DNA of 64,000 bases from the NCBI GenBank assembly GCA_029216955.1, contig JANAVB010023996.1:16318480-16382479 (forward strand). The letters run 5' to 3'. The notes under the pieces are model-generated. The model saw only the letters and a list, made by a program, of their open reading frames with translations. It had not been told where the DNA came from and did not search any database. Below, piece by piece: positions 58,729 through 64,000 of this stretch (its first letter is position 1; every line of letters starts with the position of its first letter). The translations under genes were made by a program, and so were the position numbers. The stretch comes from Iris pallida. Lineage: Eukaryota; Streptophyta; Magnoliopsida; Asparagales; Iridaceae.

Positions 58729-59457
58729 TTAATCCTCTTCTGAAAATAAATCTAGTTCGTTTAGCTCATCTTCTTCTTCTTCTTCTTCCTCCTCTACATC
58801 TTCACTTTCATCTGCATCTTCCTCTTCAGATAATTCTACTTCTTCTACACAATTAGATGTGTAATGAGGAACTTCCGTCGTGTCCACTTCTATAATATTT
58901 GTTACAAGAGGTAGTTGATCCTCTTGATAAGCTATATCGTCAACCTCAAAGGTATTTCTAGCTTTGGTCTTGCATGCTGTCCACCAGTCCGACCTTGTTG
59001 TTCCCCGTTTAGGATAACTTGTGAAGTACACGAGCTGAGCCTGACTTGATAGGACAAATGTTTCATAGGCTTGATATCGACGCCGATAGTTTATATCCAC
59101 AAGACCGTGCTTGTCTACTTTCTAACCTTGACCTTCAATCGGATCGAACAAATCACACCTGAATAACACAATCTTAGCAGGCTCTATTCCATAACTATAT
59201 GTCAGCTCCACGATCTCCCGTAGCACGCAATAGAAATCGTTGCCCACATAAACATCTTTGTAGTTCGAAGATCTGATACACAAACAGCTCTTTTTGGTGG
59301 AGTCGAGATCCACAAAGTTGTCTCTGATCGGGCAAGTTGTTGACTTGAACCTAAACCTATTAACGCAGTAGCTTGGCCATATTTTTGTAGCATAAATTGG
59401 TCCCTTGGCTAGTGTTCTAATAGACACATTCTCAAGTCTTGCGTATGGACGATCGAC
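58729..59457 (-). pseudogene. CACTA1 transposase C-terminus (DUF4216)
   Basis: After a TTGTATTTAG acceptor the exon reads LAKGPIYATKIWPSYCVNRFRF, DFYCVLREIVELTYSYG, IVLFRCDLFDP, one TAG near 59122, then KVDKHGLVDINYRRRY and FVLSSQAQLVYFTSYP, and a strongly acidic tail. This is the DUF4216 domain at the C-terminus of plant TNPD-type transposases. The catalytic part lies upstream, to the right, and is not visible before element C interrupts. Confidence 0.8.
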
Positions 59458-59529
59458 CTAAATACAACGAAAAAAGAAATTAAGCTCATCCTGCAGCTAC
59501 TTGTAGCTGCTGCTGCTCCATCCTGCAGC

Positions 59530-59870
<341 letters not shown>

Positions 59871-60067
59871 TTCCATAAATAAATTCACTTTATTTATTTT
59901 GTATCTGAGAAAATTACAACTGTAGGAATCTAATCTAGAAGACGATTACTTTATCCCTTGGACGATACGATGAAGAAAACTCGAACTTTGAAGAACATGG
60001 ACAACAACTGGGCAATCTCTCTGTTCTCTCTGAAATTGACTGTAGTCTCTGATGAAGATGAAGAAAC

Positions 60068-60082
60068 TCTCTTTTATAGAGT
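60068..60082 (-). promoter_or_regulatory. TATA box of LTR C
   Basis: ACTCTATAAAAGAGAG on the minus strand is followed by TTTCTTCATCTTC, the expected promoter layout for transcription leftward through R-U5. Confidence 0.7.
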
Positions 60083-60446
60083 TCTGGATAACTGTTCTGA
60101 AGCATACGCTCAGTCAGTTACTTGACGTGTGCATAACTGCAGGGACGCGTGACAAATTCTGATGGAGACACGTTGGCATGCGGTTGAAAGTAGTAGAGCA
60201 TATTTCGGAGAGATTGATGGCATGAATGCCACGTTGCATAACTTCTGAAGAAGTGGATAACTGAGTGCAGGACACGTGAGAACGTGTGTTAACTGCACGT
60301 TGAAAATCATTCTGGACACAACTGCTGTGATACGCTGCCTTAGAGAAAGAGTCATACGCTAGCTTTTGAAGGCACATGTCTTGCATACACTGACTTGGAC
60401 AGCGTAGAACCATATAAAGCTGATACGCTCACATTATTGACAGGGA

Positions 60447-60716
60447 GTCGTATGGAAACTATACGCTCACTTGTCAAGGGGTCGTATGGAATCCATACGC
60501 TCACTTGGTTGGGAAGAAGTCGTATGAGATCCATACGCTCACTTAATTGGGAAGGAGTCGTATGAGATCCATACGCTCACTTAATTGGGAAGAAGTCGTA
60601 TGAGATCCATACGCTCACTTAATTGGAAAGGAGTCGTATGAGATCCATACGCTCACTTAATTGGGAAGGAGTCGTATGAGATCCATACGCTCACTTAATT
60701 TGGAAGGAGTCGTACG
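60447..60716. repeat. 38-bp tandem array in LTR C (CGTATG...CATACG)
   Basis: About eight units of the form GTCGTATGAGATCCATACGC-TCACTTAATTGGGAAGGA. Each unit holds CGTATG and CATACG as an inverted pair. The first two units are shorter or variant. Confidence 0.92.
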
Positions 60717-61180
60717 TTTGAATAAGTAGACACGTGGCATGTTTGAATAAGTAGACACGTGGCCATCATCAATCTTCTTTGATACGCCATATCTTCCAAT
60801 AACTGACAAAATCTTCTCGAGCGTCGTGACTGCGGATATGATGGCTGACAGACTGTCAAAACTGACAGCAATGATGGCTTTTACATTTATGAGAGATGCT
60901 GAGCTGTCCTCGTAAAAGACAAAACCGACTCTTCGAAAACCTATACGATGGCTAGTCTTCATTGGACAGCTGTCTTTGCATGAAAGACGAAGTGTCAGAT
61001 TCATCCTTTATTAAATACATGCTGTGCTGTCATCTCAGAAAATAATAAAATATTCACTGAGTGTACGGCCTTTAGATGAGCGTATGGCCTTGAGCGTATG
61101 GCTTGGACTGAGCGTATGGCTTTGAGCGTATGACTTGGACTGAGTCTTATGTCAGCGTGTCATAATTTTCACACCCTACA

Positions 61181-61200
61181 AGACCCCCTTCAAAGTTTTC
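61181..61200 (-). promoter_or_regulatory. Polypurine tract of element C
   Basis: On the minus strand AAACTTTGAAGGGGGTCT abuts the LTR start TGTAGGG. It is nearly identical to the element B PPT. Confidence 0.85.
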
Positions 61201-61358
61201 GAACTTTATGAATTTCAAAAGTTCGAAATTACTTTGAACTTTAAAGTGAGAATAAGTCCTGACACGCTGGCATGAGTTTGTTATCTTCCTCAATATCAGT
61301 GCAAATCTTTAGGGATTTTGTTTAAAGAATATCCGTCGTTTGAACTTCTTCCTTTCTT

Positions 61359-61369
61359 CTATAAATAGG
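61359..61369 (+). promoter_or_regulatory. TATA box for the PMD gene antisense to element C
   Basis: CTATAAATAGG lies about 120 bp upstream of the ATG at 61485, with a CT-rich leader between. The same box type precedes the antisense genes of A and B. Confidence 0.75.
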
Positions 61370-61484
61370 TCTTCCAAAACCTATTTTATTTCTTTACCAC
61401 AGCTTTTGCTTTCGAGAGAGAAAAGTGCTTTCAGAAACTCAAAACCCTTCTTCCCCTTCTTCATCTTCGACTCAACCGCCATTA

Positions 61485-64000
61485 ATGGCGCCCAAAGCTG
61501 ATGCTTCTGCGAAAGGAAAGGGGAAAGCCCCTGAGGAGTCGTCTCATCCTGCCATCGACACTGCCACCACTAAGAAGACGGCCAGTCAGCGTATTTCATG
61601 CAGTGAACGGCCATTGAAACCTCTTTATGGTAAGGACGAAGATGATAAACAAATAACTATTCCCTTTTTAGGGCTCTGGTTAGAACAAAACTCAGAAAAC
61701 GTATCCCTCTTTAGGGTCAATACGTCAGCAAATACGCTTCCCTCTTTAGGGTTTAGCCGTATTCCATGTTTTTCGTTTTTACGAAAAATATGTTTGGAGC
61801 GTATATCTGTAAGATACGCGTATTTTTGATAGAGATATCAAAATACGCTATCTTAAAAGAATATGCTATGGCAAATTGTCTCATTGAAATACGCTAACTC
61901 CTGTGTTAGCGTAATTTTTGATGATCATCTTGTCAACCACACGCTGATACTCTCAAACTGATCATAAACTGAACTTTTAAAAACCATTCACTTAAGATAA
62001 AATCTGTTATACGCTTAAAGAAAACTGAGCGTATACGGAACCTTGAGTCAACCATACGCTTAAGGAAAACTGAGCGTATGCTGAACCTTGAGTCTGCCAT
62101 ACGCTTAAGGAAAACTGAGCGTATGCTGAACCTTGAGTCTGCCATACGCTTTAAGGAAAACTGAGCGTATGCTGAACCTTGAGTCTGCCATACGCTTAAA
62201 GAAAACTGAGCGTATGCTGAACCTTGAGTCTGCCATACGCTTAGTAAGGATTGAGTGTAAATTGAGCTGTACGCTTAGTAAAACTAAGCGTATATTAAAC
62301 TTTATACTCTCTCGATATTGAAGATTTTTAATACTTTATTCTTCATTTGCAGTGGATATTCTGGCTCAGGAAGCAGAATTTGAAGGAAGTATGGGAAATA
62401 ATTATAGAAGTGATATATCACATGTTCGTTTTCCCCAATTTGACGGACCTTCCACAAGAATAGCTCTGTTGACCAATCAGGAAGATGATACTTTGCTGAA
62501 CCTGATGAGTGGACTGCCGTTACAGAGTGTAGATGGTGTTGCCCATTTGAAGCCAGCATTCCTTTTTGGAGATGCTATTGACATGAATTCTCAGCCTGCT
62601 CTTGACAAAGTAGCATACTCTTATCACAGGGATGGTGATGCAAATCAACCTATGTATTTGACTGGTTTGACAAAGAGTATCAACATAGCCCGTTTATTCC
62701 ATTCGGGCCAGCAAAGACAGATGAAGTGGGATATTACTCCATCCCGACAAGCTAAGGCTGGGTGGATTGGATATCGTCAAGGAAGGTTCCGCAGTGGTAC
62801 TGAACCGCATGTCACATCTCTGCGAGGACTGTTACCTGCCACCATCCCTCCTGAGGACTCGGCACTGCTGAAGCCAGTCAGAGTCCCAATTTTTGCCAAT
62901 GAAATTGCTCAATTAAAGAATGCCATCTACACAAAACAGTCAATGAGGCTGACTGGTCTAGTAAATCCAGAGAACACTAGATGGACTGCTCTAGTGAGAT
63001 GAATTTTGCAGAACTTCGGTGCACAGTTGAAGGCGATAGGTTTATATGATGCCATTAAGTGTACTGCTTATGGTTTCAAACCAAACCCGGATCTGTTTTT
63101 GGCATTAGCGGAGAGATATAACTATCGGACCGGTACCTTCATGACCCCAAAGGGCGAGATGGGATTCGCCCTTCATGAAATGGCATATATATCTCAGCTA
63201 CCAACAGCAGATTTGCCATATGAAGAATATATCCCTTTTGTTGATGAAATGAATAAGATTTCTGCAGCCAACCCACTAATTCTTTATGTATTTGAAGAAT
63301 TAATGTGTCATTATAGCATCTGTAAAGCTTTTTATAAGGGACAAGGTGGAGAGGGGGACTCCAATTGCTATTCTTCGAAGTGGATGGCTTATTTGTTTCA
63401 AGGCTGCACTGACGAAATTCAGAAGAAGAAAAAGACCGATCAGTATGTCGGTAAATTCAAGCCCTTGAGTCAAGCCGAGATTAACAGATTAATCCTGGAG
63501 ACTAATCATGACGACATTGTCGTCGAAGAAGACATCGACAGCTACAAGGCCGGTGATAGGTTAGAAACCTATATTAAGCAGGGTGGCCGAGAATTGTCCG
63601 CTGAAGGTCATCTGGCCGGATTCATATCTCTTTGGCTGAGGAAATTCGTAGTTCCTGGCACCTGTTCGGCAGACAGGATGCACAGAGGAGTCGTCTTCGC
63701 AGCAGTCCGTCTGGTTTTTGGGTATAAGATGGATCTATTAACGGCAATGACCTGCCGTCTGAATGCCGGATTAAGGGCATACACAGATAGAATATTCGAA
63801 TTGGCACGGAAGAGCCTGACGTCCTTTCCTCGGGTAGAAATGCCCTTTACATACTTGTTTGGATGGCTGCTTCTACATTTTGAATCCTTCATGAGTGCTG
63901 GGATGGCTAGGCCAGATGATACTTTCCTTGAAAGGTACAAGCACATACCGAAATGGAGATATGACACTTTAACCGATTGCAGAACCATCTTGAACAGGGG
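61485..64000 (+). CDS. Spliced plant mobile domain (PMD) gene, antisense to element C (3' end outside window)
   Basis: Exon 1 (61485-61629, 145 nt) encodes MAPKADASAKGKGKAPEESS... and ends at a GTAAGG donor. Exon 2 begins at 62353 after TTTGCAG; the join is phase 1 and in frame (LYV-DILAQEAE). Exon 2 stays open to the window end except for one TGA at 63000-63002, probably from CGA. The region after it matches the plant mobile domain (aminotransferase-like PF10536): LFLALAERYNYRTGTF, MTPKGEMGFALHEMAYISQL and later HLAGFISLWLRKFVVPG, FAAVRLVFGY. PMD proteins occur in plant transposons and in the host factors MAIL1/MAIN, which affect transposon silencing. The protein would exceed 590 residues. 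A role for the element is inferred. Confidence 0.7.
61630..62352 (+). other. Intron of the PMD gene
   Basis: Starts GTAAGG, ends TTTGCAG, 723 bp. Stops and AT-rich sequence in all frames agree with an intron. It carries at least fifteen ATACGC/GCGTAT motifs, partly as a 45-bp tandem array. Confidence 0.75.
62008..62245. repeat. 45-bp tandem array in the PMD intron (CATACGC...GCGTATG)
   Basis: About 5.3 copies with the core CATACGCTTAAGGAAAACTG followed by AGCGTATGCTGAACCTTGAG. Each unit has ATACGC and GCGTAT facing each other, as in the LTR array, but the spacer sequence is different. Confidence 0.92.

Noticed and set aside
61425..61829. 134-codon frame at 61425 as a single-exon gene
   Set aside because: The shared exon-intron design of A, B and C and the GTAAGG donor at 61630 indicate the tail after 61629 is intron. 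The upstream ATG lies in the leader.

Overview
The window is repeat-rich nuclear DNA from a seed plant. I see no intact single-copy host gene. Almost every kilobase belongs to one of about ten transposable elements, most nested inside others, and the order of insertion can be read from target-site duplications (TSDs) and from reading frames that rejoin when an insertion is removed. The families present (Tat-lineage and Tekay-like Ty3/gypsy, a Sirevirus-like Ty1/copia, a DUF4283-type L1 LINE, two En/Spm CACTA transposons) are plant-specific, so this is a heterochromatic block of a large plant genome. I cannot name the species.

Layout. 1-2961: end of a long Tekay-like LTR (element G), inserted near the transcription start of the 5' LTR of element A. 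2962-20544: element A, a Tat-lineage element keeping gag, protease and a G-patch-like segment but no RT, RNase H or integrase; it is split by an 8.6-kb Sirevirus-like copia element (7456-16098, TSD CCAGC). 20545-23400: the 3' part of a second Tat-like element (B). 23764-26221: a probable solo LTR (D), minus strand. About 26262-47950: one L1 LINE, interrupted by a solo LTR (E, 29678-31563, TSD TGGAC) and by a 12.5-kb Tekay-like chromovirus (F, 33841-46317). 49066-59866: a minus-strand CACTA transposon (CACTA1) carrying a second CACTA (CACTA2, 50749-57193, TSD AAC) inside one of its exons. 59867-64000: a third Tat-like element (C) in minus orientation, running off the window.

The most notable system is shared by A, B and C. 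Each has, just inside its 3' LTR and transcribed antisense to the element, a small gene with its own TATA box, a first exon starting M-A/V-P, a phase-1 intron and a second exon. In C the second exon encodes a plant mobile domain (PMD) protein; in A it is a short acidic protein; in B it is degenerate. In each element a short palindrome-forming motif peculiar to that family (GCGCATG-type in A, GCACAAC/GTTGTGC in B, ATACGC/GCGTAT in C) is repeated both in the LTR U3 and in the intron of the antisense gene. This pairing of an accessory antisense gene with dispersed family-specific motifs resembles the logic of sequence-specific anti-silencing factors known from VANDAL transposons. The functional reading is inference.

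Most coding regions are decayed. In CACTA1 and in the PMD gene the stops look like CAG to TAG or CGA to TGA changes, as expected of methylated, silenced DNA.
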